A stretch of DNA of 5,016 bases, from contig JADFOC010000236.1 of NCBI GenBank assembly GCA_022563075.1, positions 1-5,016 on the forward strand, in the 5' to 3' direction. Shown piece after piece: positions 1 to 5,016 of the stretch. This DNA comes from Pseudomonadota bacterium. Its GTDB lineage: Bacteria > Pseudomonadota > Gammaproteobacteria > Pseudomonadales > Pseudohongiellaceae. The notes under the pieces are model-generated. The model saw nothing but the letters and a program-made list of their open reading frames with translations. It was not told the DNA's origin and did not search any database. Both the position numbers and the translations under genes were made by a program. Each line of letters opens with the position of its first letter. The stretch's first letter is position 1.

Positions 1-1287
1 CATATACCCCCTGTTGACAATCCTTATGCTAACACTGCCACCAGAAACTATGCGCTGGTATTGCTCACTGTCGTGTACGCCTTTAATTTTATAGACAGGC
101 AGTTACTCTCCGTATTACAGGAATCCATCAAGGTCGATCTCTCCTTGTCAGACAGCCAGCTTGGCTTGTTGACCGGTTTTGCATTTGCCATGTTCTATGT
201 CACAGCAGGGATTCCTATTGCGCGTTGGGCGGATAGAGGAAACCGCAGAAATATCGTTGCCATGTCGGTAGGAATATGGAGTTTCATGACTGCTATCAGC
301 GGCTTTGCGCAAAATTACACACAACTGCTGGCAGCCAGGATTGGTGTCGGTATAGGGGAAGCGGGTGGCAGTCCTCCGTCTCATTCGATCATATCCGATA
401 TTTTCCCACCCGCTAAGCGCGCTAGCGCGCTGGCATTCTATTCGACGGGTGTCAACATAGGTGTTCTCTTCGGATTTCTCCTGGGAGGATGGCTTAACGA
501 ATTTTTCGGTTGGCGAGTTGCATTCATGGTCGTAGGATTTCCGGGTATTCTGCTGGCATTTCTGGTTCGCACCACCATCAAAGATCCGATTCGTGGTTTG
601 CTTGAGAATAAGAAAGTCTCCGATGCCCAGGCATCCTTTAAGGAGGTAGTGTCGCTGCTGTGGACGCGGCGAACCTTTCGGTATATGGCGCTGGCCGGTG
701 GACTCAACGCCTTCGCCGGATATGGACACATCACCTGGGCAACTTCCTTCTTTATTCGCAGCCACGAGATGAGCACGGGGGAAATTGGTACCTGGCTGGC
801 TATCTCGTCGGGCTTATTTGCAGCGATCGGTGTTTTTGGCGGAGGCCTGCTGGCTGATAAGTTAGCCCCTCGTGATAAACGCTGGTATGTGGGGCTGCCG
901 GCGATAGCTACCCTGCTGTGCGTGCCACCTATGTTTGTCCTTTATCTTGCCGGCAATCAGTACGTCGCGCTGATTTTCGCATTTATTCCAGGTCTCTTAC
1001 ACAACGTCTATCTCGGCTGCTCGATTGCTACCACTCACGCACTGGTTGGTCTGCGTATGCGGGCTACCGCCTCAGCGATTTTGCTGCTGGTGCTGAATGT
1101 CATTGGCCTCGGTCTCGGACCCTTCCTGGTGGGATTACTAAGCGATTCTCTTGCACCTTCCTATGGATCAGAATCGTTACGCTATGCCATGGTGATATTG
1201 CTTCCTTCGATCATGTTAATATCAACCGGGTTCTTCTTTTATGCTGCTCGATCAATAAGGGATGATCTGGCGAAGGCGCCGGATTAA
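1..1287 (+). CDS. MFS transporter, Spinster-like, 5'-truncated by window edge
   Basis: Inner-membrane major facilitator superfamily carrier; the substrate cannot be read from sequence. The frame is open from base 1 with no stop. The residues encoded before the first usable start codon (TTG at 61), NPYANTATRNYALVLLTVVY, already match the family's N-terminal region, so the true start lies upstream of the window and 428 codons are visible. Using codon numbers from base 1, the first helix carries the NFIDRQ signature (about 29-34). MFS motif A is seen as ARWADRGNRR (74-83) at the loop between helices 2 and 3, and a motif-B-like RIGVGIGEAGGSPP follows at 113-126. A glycine-rich GVLFGFLLGG (154-163) occupies the motif C position. 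About twelve hydrophobic stretches are present and the protein ends in a short charged tail at a TAA stop. The family assignment is firm; calling it Spinster-like rests on NFIDRQ and the GEAGGSPP loop. The following 290 bp hold repeats and no gene. Confidence 0.93.
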   Translation, partial: HIPPVDNPYANTATRNYALVLLTVVYAFNFIDRQLLSVLQESIKVDLSLSDSQLGLLTGFAFAMFYVTAGIPIARWADRGNRRNIVAMSVGIWSFMTAISGFAQNYTQLLAARIGVGIGEAGGSPPSHSIISDIFPPAKRASALAFYSTGVNIGVLFGFLLGGWLNEFFGWRVAFMVVGFPGILLAFLVRTTIKDPIRGLLENKKVSDAQASFKEVVSLLWTRRTFRYMALAGGLNAFAGYGHITWATSFFIRSHEMSTGEIGTWLAISSGLFAAIGVFGGGLLADKLAPRDKRWYVGLPAIATLLCVPPMFVLYLAGNQYVALIFAFIPGLLHNVYLGCSIATTHALVGLRMRATASAILLLVLNVIGLGLGPFLVGLLSDSLAPSYGSESLRYAMVILLPSIMLISTGFFFYAARSIRDDLAKAPD

Positions 1288-1301
1288 TATGGCAAGTTCA
1301 C

Positions 1302-1430
1302 GGGACACTCACAACTTAATAACTTAAGGGCGAAACTATACAGATCTTATATGGAGATAATGTAGATTTACAAATTGGAGAACACCGCGGTCCAACCTAC
1401 ACCCAAAGTCCGTTAAGTTATGAGTGTCCC
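1302..1430. repeat. 18-bp inverted repeat enclosing 93 bp, MITE/REP-like element
   Basis: The left arm at 1302-1319 (gggacactcacaacttaa) and the right arm at 1413-1430 (ttaagttatgagtgtccc) are inverted copies with one mismatch in 18. The enclosed 93 bp hold no credible ORF. The 7-mer AACTTAA recurs at 1321-1327 and in reverse orientation at 1442-1448, so the arms belong to a cluster of four copies. No target-site duplication is visible. It starts 15 bp after the MFS stop codon and lacks a T tract, so it is not a standard intrinsic terminator. GGGACAC-type palindromes of this kind are, from memory, often found near IS200-like Y1 (RAYT) transposases; that link is inference, as no transposase gene is in the window. 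Confidence 0.75.
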
Positions 1431-1470
1431 TTATAGCGTGTTTAAGTTAAAACGAAGTCCGGGTAAAAGA

Positions 1471-1490
1471 AAATCAAATTACTCTGACCC
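1471..1490. repeat. Candidate dispersed motif, complement of GGGTCAGAGTAATTTGATTT
   Basis: The stretch reads aaatcaaattactctgaccc. Its reverse complement resembles a GGGTCAGAGTAA-type sequence that I recall seeing repeatedly in intergenic regions next to Y1/RAYT-type transposase genes in proteobacteria. Only one copy is visible here, so the repeat status is recall and not shown by the window. It lies in the same spacer as the GGGACAC inverted repeat and the GTGGGTGTCC repeat, which supports reading the whole spacer as repeat-derived. Confidence 0.35.
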
Positions 1491-1535
1491 ATTTGGTTCG
1501 CCGCCTTTGATTCAATGATACTCTTTGGGTTGCTA

Positions 1536-1555
1536 TTTGTGTGGGTGTCCTAATT
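1536..1555 (-). repeat. GGACACCCAC-type repeat, inverted relative to copies at 3044-3095
   Basis: Bases 1536-1550 (tttgtgtgggtgtcc) match the reverse complement of 3055-3069 at 14 of 15 positions. After a one-base gap the match continues through AATT (1552-1555 against 3051-3054). It ends 28 bp before the start of the secreted TonB-C protein gene. Together with the downstream copies it brackets that gene with inverted repeats about 1.5 kb apart. Confidence 0.6.
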
Positions 1556-1583
1556 AAACGGGAAGTCACGAAGGCCAATGACT

Positions 1584-2969
1584 ATGGAAGTTGTACAGAC
1601 AGAGTTCGAGTCTCGGAGTCCTTTCGGGCTTATTAGCCTGTGCTTGTTGCTTGGCTGGGCTTTATTGCAGGCGCAGAATGTCACGGCGGCTGATTCAGCT
1701 CCTGGCAATAATGAAATCGAGGATTCCGCGCTAGCTTTCAACACAAGACTGTCGGAACAGCGGGCCTTGTTCAACCAACAGATCGATTCCCTGGAATTTG
1801 AATTCGGGCCCTTCGATCAGACTCTCTTGGAGCCTTTGCGAAGCCTCACGGATCTGGCAATCGAGGCGGGCGATTTTGAAGACGCCGGTGGCATCATCAA
1901 TCGGCGCTTACAGCTCATCCGCATCGCCGAGGGACCGCAAAGCCTGGCGCAATCTGACACTTTGGCCGATTTGATCAGGAATGATATTCGCCGAAATCGG
2001 TGGCAGGAAGTAACAGAAAGCTTCGAGCATCTTCACTGGTTGCACGCACAGAATCCAGATGTAAACGCCTCTTCGATTCTGAAAGCCTTGAGCGCTACCG
2101 TCGCCTGGCATTATACCGCCATGTATCTCGATGAACCCCGCCTGCGTATCAGACATTTTCAGGGAGCCACCGAGCTTGTGCGGCAACTGATTGATCTGGC
2201 AGAGGTGCGGTATGGTGAAGACAGCCCGGAATTAATTCCCTGGCTCTATCAGGACGCGCTGGAACGCTATCGTGTGCGCCGCCTGTTTGAATCCAAGGAT
2301 GAGCTGGGGGCTCAGGCCAAGTCCGCCATCACCAGGCTCGACAGTCAGCGAGAAGGATTGAACCAAGTAAAGCGCATTCGCCGGCTTGCCGAATCCATGG
2401 ATGACCCGGAAGCCGAAGCGATGGCACTAGTCTATGAAGCTGATTTCCAGATGCTGTTGGGCATACGCACGGCACCGAGGCTTTACCAGGCCGCCATGGA
2501 GAAGCTCGAAGAAGCAGGCGTCGACAGGAAGAAAGTGGAAGCCTTCTTTGCGAGACCACTGGTGCTACCAGAATCGGATTTCTATTTCTCCATAGACGAG
2601 GCTTTGGCCGCACAAACCATCTATGGATATACCGTGGGGGCGCAGGCAGAAGATACTGACGATGTCATACACCTCGGCGATTTCATTGCCTGGGATGAAT
2701 CACTACCTGCTTTACGACGACCAGAGATTCCTGAGCTGGCCTCTACAGTGGGCAGGGAGCTCTATGCGGTGGAGGTCAGGTTTACCATCAATAGCATTGG
2801 TAGAGTTAGATCTCCGCGAGTCGAACAATCTGAGCCCGACCAAGCTCGCGTGAAGCGCAACGCCAAAGACGCCATCGAGGCAATGCAATTTCGACCAAAA
2901 TTTTCCAATGGCCGAGGTTACCGAACTCGAAATGTAACAATGCGCTACCTGTATCCACCGCCGCTCTAA
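1584..2969 (+). CDS. Secreted helical-repeat (TPR-like) protein with C-terminal TonB-C-like domain
   Basis: Predicted periplasmic protein of unknown role. A signal peptide is clear: hydrophobic residues 16-30 (numbered from ATG 1578), then a VTA-A cleavage site near residue 37; the only Cys (22) does not form a lipobox. Residues about 45-320 are helix-rich with TPR-like signatures such as GDFEDAGGIINRRLQLI (98-114) and YGEDSPELIPWLY (212-224). Residues about 394-459 match the TonB C-terminal fold: YAVEVRFTINSIGRV, an acidic/basic helix, then MQFRPKFSNGRGYRTRNV. No TonB-type transmembrane anchor or proline-rich linker is present, so it is not a canonical energy transducer. Related domain pairs are known in marine gammaproteobacteria, with no established function. 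ATG 1584 is preferred over ATG 1578 (463 residues) because GAAGG at 1570-1574 lies 9 nt from the former and only 3 nt from the latter. It is monocistronic and flanked by inverted repeats. Confidence 0.85.
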   Translation: MEVVQTEFESRSPFGLISLCLLLGWALLQAQNVTAADSAPGNNEIEDSALAFNTRLSEQRALFNQQIDSLEFEFGPFDQTLLEPLRSLTDLAIEAGDFEDAGGIINRRLQLIRIAEGPQSLAQSDTLADLIRNDIRRNRWQEVTESFEHLHWLHAQNPDVNASSILKALSATVAWHYTAMYLDEPRLRIRHFQGATELVRQLIDLAEVRYGEDSPELIPWLYQDALERYRVRRLFESKDELGAQAKSAITRLDSQREGLNQVKRIRRLAESMDDPEAEAMALVYEADFQMLLGIRTAPRLYQAAMEKLEEAGVDRKKVEAFFARPLVLPESDFYFSIDEALAAQTIYGYTVGAQAEDTDDVIHLGDFIAWDESLPALRRPEIPELASTVGRELYAVEVRFTINSIGRVRSPRVEQSEPDQARVKRNAKDAIEAMQFRPKFSNGRGYRTRNVTMRYLYPPPL

Positions 2970-3030
2970 GTAGTGAAACAAGCGGAGAGTCTAAGTAGAT
3001 GAGGTTGAGGTTGAGGATATAAAATTATTG

Positions 3031-3068
3031 AGGAGGAACAAATGAGAACAAATTGGACACCCACATAA
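3031..3068 (+). other. Perfect Shine-Dalgarno followed by an 8-codon ORF
   Basis: AGGAGG at 3031-3036 is a full anti-Shine-Dalgarno match, placed 5 nt before ATG 3042. The ORF reads MRTNWTPT and stops at TAA 3066-3068, inside the first unit of the tandem repeat. TATAAA at 3018-3023 resembles a -10 box, but no good -35 is seen. The likeliest reading is a relic translation start whose gene was displaced by the repeat; a leader peptide is possible but unsupported. Confidence 0.2.
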
Positions 3069-3095
3069 AGACAACAAATTGGACACCTACATAAA
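3044..3095 (+). repeat. Two 26-bp tandem repeat units of GGACAC(C/T)CAC type
   Basis: Unit 3044-3069 and unit 3070-3095 are directly adjacent and differ at only two positions (3046/3072 g/c and 3062/3088 c/t). Each contains an aacaaattggacac core followed by c(c/t)acataaa. A partial 8-bp copy (gaacaaat) lies just upstream at 3036-3043. The core is the inverted counterpart of the repeat at 1536-1555. Two units without spacers do not make a CRISPR. Confidence 0.85.
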
Positions 3096-3170
3096 TTTCT
3101 TTTTTAGAAAACGCCACGAGACGGTCCAAGAATGAAACTAACGTTTTCGTAGCGATTCATCTTTTTCTTT

Positions 3171-3590
3171 ATGACGACCAAGGCTCGAAAAGCGGCCGAA
3201 GCGGAATCACGAGAGTGGATGGTTCGGTGTTCGACGTGCAGCTTTGAACGTTCGGTTTGGGATGCGGGAACCATCCGCTACCGATCAAAGGGATTAGTTG
3301 CTAAGTCGCAGGCGTCCCTAGATACGGGCTCGCAAGCACTCTCTCTGTTTTGCGCCTCATCCGCGGGTCGGTTACACTGCATACGTGGGCTTCCGCCGTT
3401 CTGCGAAGCGCGCTTGTCGAACAACTGTAGGTTTCAGAAGAGACAAGGCGATGCAACGATTCCGTTTGTTAACGATGGTCGTGGTTCTGGGTGCCACCTT
3501 CGGCGCGCAATCCTGGCGACCCTTGCAGGCACAGGACGCGGCGGATTGCCGGACCCCGCGAGCGGTCTGCGACGGCTTCGATCGTTTTAG
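3171..3590 (+). pseudogene. Probable remnant of a small zinc-ribbon protein gene
   Basis: The first 41 codons from ATG 3171 (to about 3293) contain WMVRCSTCSFERSVWDAGTI followed by RYRSKG. This resembles the N-terminal half of small bacterial zinc-ribbon proteins, with a CxxC knuckle, an (E/R)SVWD motif and a GGIRY-like strand. The family resemblance is from memory and is not named more precisely. The second CxxC knuckle expected about 20 residues later is missing in all three plus-strand frames. The open frame continues to TAG 3588-3590 with low-complexity, shadow-like residues and overlaps the next gene's signal peptide in another frame. No Shine-Dalgarno precedes ATG 3171. I read it as a truncated, decayed gene; a chance ORF is the alternative. 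Confidence 0.3.
3350..3378 (+). promoter_or_regulatory. Possible sigma-70 promoter
   Basis: TTGCGC (3350-3355) and TACACT (3373-3378) are separated by a 17-bp spacer, about 72 nt upstream of ATG 3451. The -10 box matches the consensus at 4 of 6 positions and the -35 box at only 3 of 6. The spacing and position before a signal-peptide start make it plausible, not proven. Confidence 0.3.
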
Positions 3591-3767
3591 ACTTAACCTT
3601 TCGAATTCCCCGACCTGGTCGCCGCAGATGATTCGGGATTCGGGCCGGCCATTTCGCGCGCGACGCCGCAGCTTTCGATCGGGGTCAGTGGCCAGTCTTG
3701 CAACCGCAGTGACTACCCTATCTCTCAGCTCATAATGCTACTTTGCAATTTGGGATTAGTCCCCTAG
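3451..3767 (+). pseudogene. Small secreted-protein gene, apparently frameshifted near 3600
   Basis: I do not recognise this gene. From ATG 3451 the frame encodes a good signal peptide (MQRFRLLTMVVVLGATFGAQ, then a probable LQAQ-DA cleavage near residue 28) and a Cys-containing start of the mature protein (ADCRTPRAVCDGFDRF). Near 3600 the initial frame turns arginine-rich (RPFRARRRSFRSG), a typical out-of-frame signature, and it ends at 3735. The frame beginning at 3603 instead reads as plausible protein (FPDLVAADDSGFGPAISRAT, then PQLSIGVSGQSC), ending at TAG 3765-3767. That frame has stops at 3588 and 3594, so the switch must lie between about 3594 and 3610. One or more indels, or a fusion of fragments, would explain this. 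The end is only 19 bp before the protease gene, so the real gene may also be truncated at its 3' end. Confidence 0.4.
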
Positions 3768-3775
3768 CCGGTGGC

Positions 3776-3780
3776 GAGGA
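3776..3780 (+). promoter_or_regulatory. Ribosome binding site that decides the CPBP protease start
   Basis: GAGGA lies 6 nt upstream of ATG 3787. The only in-frame alternative on the downstream side of the frameshift, GTG 3827, has no Shine-Dalgarno. This places the original translation start at 3787, in the other frame from most of the protein. Confidence 0.7.
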
Positions 3781-3786
3781 ATCTAA

Positions 3787-4693
3787 ATGAAGAATAATTT
3801 CATTAATCCCGAGTCGGGTTTGTTGCGTGCAGGTTGGCGCATCCTGGGATTTGCCGTCCTTTTTAGTGCTCACTCCACTCACAATACTGGGAACTAGAGC
3901 TGTATTAGGTGAGTTAAGGGCTGGTTCCAATCTGCAATTCACTCTGCTTCTCATCAGTGCGACCCTCTCGGTATTTCTGGCACGAAAATATCTAGACAAG
4001 AAGTCAATGAGTTCTCTGGGTCTAAAATGGGACAGATTTGCCCTACTGGATATCCTGTTTGGAATCATAAACAGCGCATTAGTAATGGCCGGCATGTACT
4101 TTGTCTTGTTATGGACAAACCTAATTGAATTTGAAGGCCTCGCCTGGTGGATGGACAGTCCAGATTTTAGTGCTGGATTTCAGCTGGCAGCACTTCCCAT
4201 TGCATTTGCAGTTTTGTATAAATTCACTATCGTTGTCTGGTGGGAAGAGCTGGTATTTCGGGGATACCTCATGCAAAACCTGATTTCGGGCATCGGCCTG
4301 ATGTGGACGGTTACTATTACTTCGCTGGTGTTTGGCTTCATCCACTCTTTCAACCCGGATGCAACGTTTCTTTCCGGTGTTTTGATCGCCTTGATTACCC
4401 TGCAATTAATTTATGCATATTTGAAAACCGGCCAGTTATGGCTGCCGATGGACTTGCACCTGGGCTGGAATTTCTTCCAGTCAGCTGTTTTTGGTTTTGC
4501 CTCCAGTGGCCGGGAATCACCTAGTCTGATTGCACAAAGCCCGGTAGGCGTCGACTGGCTTAGTGGTGGAGGCTTCGGCGCCGAAGGGAGTATATTAATC
4601 GTCCCTTTCACTATGCTATCCCTGGTTATTATTCATTACGGAGTGCGTTTAACCCGCCAACCGAAACAGAAGTTTTTTGCAACGGTGGTCTGA
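3787..4693 (+). CDS. CPBP-family intramembrane protease, frameshifted near its N-terminus
   Basis: Predicted multi-pass inner-membrane protease of the CPBP (Abi/CAAX-like, Rce1-related) family. All three family motifs are present: EExxxR in WWEELVFRGY (from about 4244), FxxxH in FGFIH (from about 4331), and HxxxN in HLGWN (from about 4457). ATG 3787 with a good Shine-Dalgarno gives MKNNFINPESGLLRAGWRIL, a typical family N-terminus (basic GxLRAGWRI before helix 1), but that frame stops at TAG about 3895. The rest of the protein lies in the +1 frame, open from GTG 3827 (288 residues). Removing one T from the T5 run at 3860-3864 joins them as GFAVLLVLTPLTILGT and gives about 301 residues, normal for the family. 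It may be a pseudogene, a sequencing homopolymer error, a phase-variable tract or recoding. Its substrate is unknown. It converges with the rhodanese gene. Confidence 0.85.
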
Positions 4694-4710
4694 ACTGGCG
4701 CGTATAGGGA

Positions 4711-4734
4711 GGGCATCGCGATATCCCCATGCCC
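4711..4734. terminator. Possible hairpin between convergent genes
   Basis: GGGCAT (4711-4716) and ATGCCC (4729-4734) form a 6-bp stem with a 12-nt loop, in the 81-bp gap between the protease stop and the rhodanese stop. There is no T tract on either side, so if it terminates at all it is weak. Confidence 0.2.
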
Positions 4735-4774
4735 GATTCCGGGTCACTTCAGATCGGCGAGTCGATGATCGCTT

Positions 4775-5016
4775 TCATTGTTGTGATAACTCAAAACTTT
4801 CATTTTTTTGCACATGAAAGCCTTTTGACATCCAGGCTTCGATACCACCCACCAGGGGAAACACCCGGGTGATTCCTTTCCTCCGCAGTTGCAGCGCCAC
4901 ACGGGCGCTCGATGCCTCGTTGGGTCAGCTGCAATAGAGAATGATATCCCTGTCTCTGGGGATTAATTGGTGATGCTCACCAATTTTTTCCATGGGCACC
5001 CGTACCGCGCTGGGTA
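4775..5016 (-). CDS. Rhodanese-domain protein (C-terminal part) with in-frame UGA in the active-site loop
   Basis: Rhodanese domains carry sulfur as a cysteine persulfide. On the minus strand the frame enters from the right edge and reads PSAVRVPMEKIGEHH, then DRDIILYCS, then UGA at 4927-4925. It continues as PNEASSARVALQLRRKGITR and VFPLVGGIEAW and ends at UGA 4777-4775: 80 codons, including the internal UGA and the stop. From family knowledge the loop should read YCSCPNEAS, so the UGA replaces the second Cys. Counting from that position to the KG after the helix gives 17 residues, the same as from the catalytic Cys to the equivalent Gly in E. coli GlpE and PspE. This suggests the UGA sits at the catalytic position; strand alignment would favour the first Cys. 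The domain may be the tail of a DedA-rhodanese fusion, which cannot be seen here. UGA is either selenocysteine or a nonsense change. Confidence 0.8.
4893..4909 (-). promoter_or_regulatory. SECIS-like hairpin downstream of the rhodanese UGA
   Basis: On the minus-strand transcript AGCGCC (4909-4904) pairs perfectly with GGCGCU (4898-4893) around the loop CGUGU (4903-4899). The stem starts 15 nt and the loop 21 nt after the UGA, and G is the second loop base. This agrees with the published bacterial SECIS consensus as I remember it: apical loop about 16-37 nt after the UGA, with a G among its first two bases. Two more G-C pairs are possible below a 4-nt 5' bulge (AUCG). The bases also encode the conserved SARVAL helix, so the stem could be coincidental. 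Confidence 0.35.

Larger units (their letters stand above)
2970..3170. other. AT-rich non-coding spacer with repeats
   Basis: This 201-bp spacer contains a duplicated 9-mer (tctaagtag at 2965-2973 and 2990-2998), a GAGGTT-type hexamer run at about 3001-3016, a perfect Shine-Dalgarno with a tiny ORF (3031-3068), the 26-bp tandem repeat (3044-3095) and a T-rich stretch (3096-3105). A weak 7-bp inverted repeat (gaaaacg 3107-3113 with cgttttc 3142-3148) has a 28-nt loop and probably no function. No gene of normal size is seen. Confidence 0.6.

Noticed and set aside
14..19. Exact TTGACA -35 consensus
   Set aside because: It lies inside the MFS coding frame and no acceptable -10 box is found 16-18 bp downstream.
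148..776. Long minus-strand open frames opposite the MFS gene
   Set aside because: They are shadows of the coding frame: no recognisable domains, no Shine-Dalgarno, and the plus-strand protein is a clear MFS carrier.
1507..1536. TTGATT and TGCTAT as a promoter for the secreted-protein gene
   Set aside because: The spacing is 18 bp but the -10 match is only 3 of 6, no better than chance in this AT-rich spacer.
3044..3095. CRISPR array
   Set aside because: There are only two units, directly abutting with no spacers, and no cas genes are nearby.
3827..3829. GTG 3827 as the true start of the CPBP protease
   Set aside because: There is no Shine-Dalgarno, and codons upstream in the alternate frame encode the family's typical N-terminus behind a well-placed GAGGA.
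4797..4820. 7-bp hairpin CTTTCAT/ATGAAAG as a terminator for the minus-strand gene
   Set aside because: It lies within the last codons of the rhodanese frame, has an AT-rich stem and is followed by only four T residues.
4775..5016. UGA read as tryptophan (alternative genetic code)
   Set aside because: TGG is common in all genes here, and TGA ends the protease and rhodanese frames at the expected family lengths. A Trp in the rhodanese loop would also make no sense.

Overview
The window looks like a chromosomal segment from a free-living Gram-negative bacterium, most likely a gammaproteobacterium of marine or aquatic type. This is an inference from three things: the style of the proteins (a Spinster-like MFS carrier, a periplasmic repeat protein ending in a TonB-C-like domain, a CPBP protease, a rhodanese carrying a CSCPNE-type motif), the moderate GC content, and the intergenic repeats. 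No rRNA, tRNA or CRISPR was seen.

Layout. 1-1287 (+) is the 3' part of an MFS transporter gene that enters from the left edge. 1288-1583 is an AT-rich spacer packed with short palindromic repeats: an 18-bp inverted repeat spanning 1302-1430, a separate 20-base motif at 1471-1490, and a GGACACCCAC-type repeat at 1536-1555. 1584-2969 (+) encodes a secreted protein with an alpha-helical repeat region and a C-terminal TonB-C-like domain. 2970-3170 is a second spacer. It holds a 26-bp tandem duplication (3044-3095) that matches, in inverted orientation, the repeat at 1536-1555, so the secreted-protein gene is bracketed by related inverted repeats. 3171-3767 appears to be decayed sequence: a fragment resembling a small zinc-ribbon protein, and a signal-peptide-bearing gene that seems frameshifted near 3600. 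3787-4693 (+) is a CPBP-family intramembrane protease with all three family motifs, but its N-terminal codons lie in another frame, separated by an apparent extra T in a T5 run at 3860-3864. 4775-5016 (-) is the C-terminal part of a rhodanese domain that runs off the right edge.

The most interesting observation is in that rhodanese. An in-frame UGA (4927-4925, minus strand) replaces the second cysteine of the expected YCSCPNE active-site loop, the reading frame stays convincingly rhodanese on both sides, and a 6-bp hairpin with loop CGUGU starts 15 nt after the UGA. This fits a selenocysteine codon with a bacterial SECIS. A simple nonsense mutation or base error is a serious alternative, because two other genes within 1.3 kb also look disrupted.

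No operon joins these genes. The MFS carrier, the TonB-C protein and the protease are separated by repeat-rich or decayed spacers, and the protease and rhodanese genes converge.
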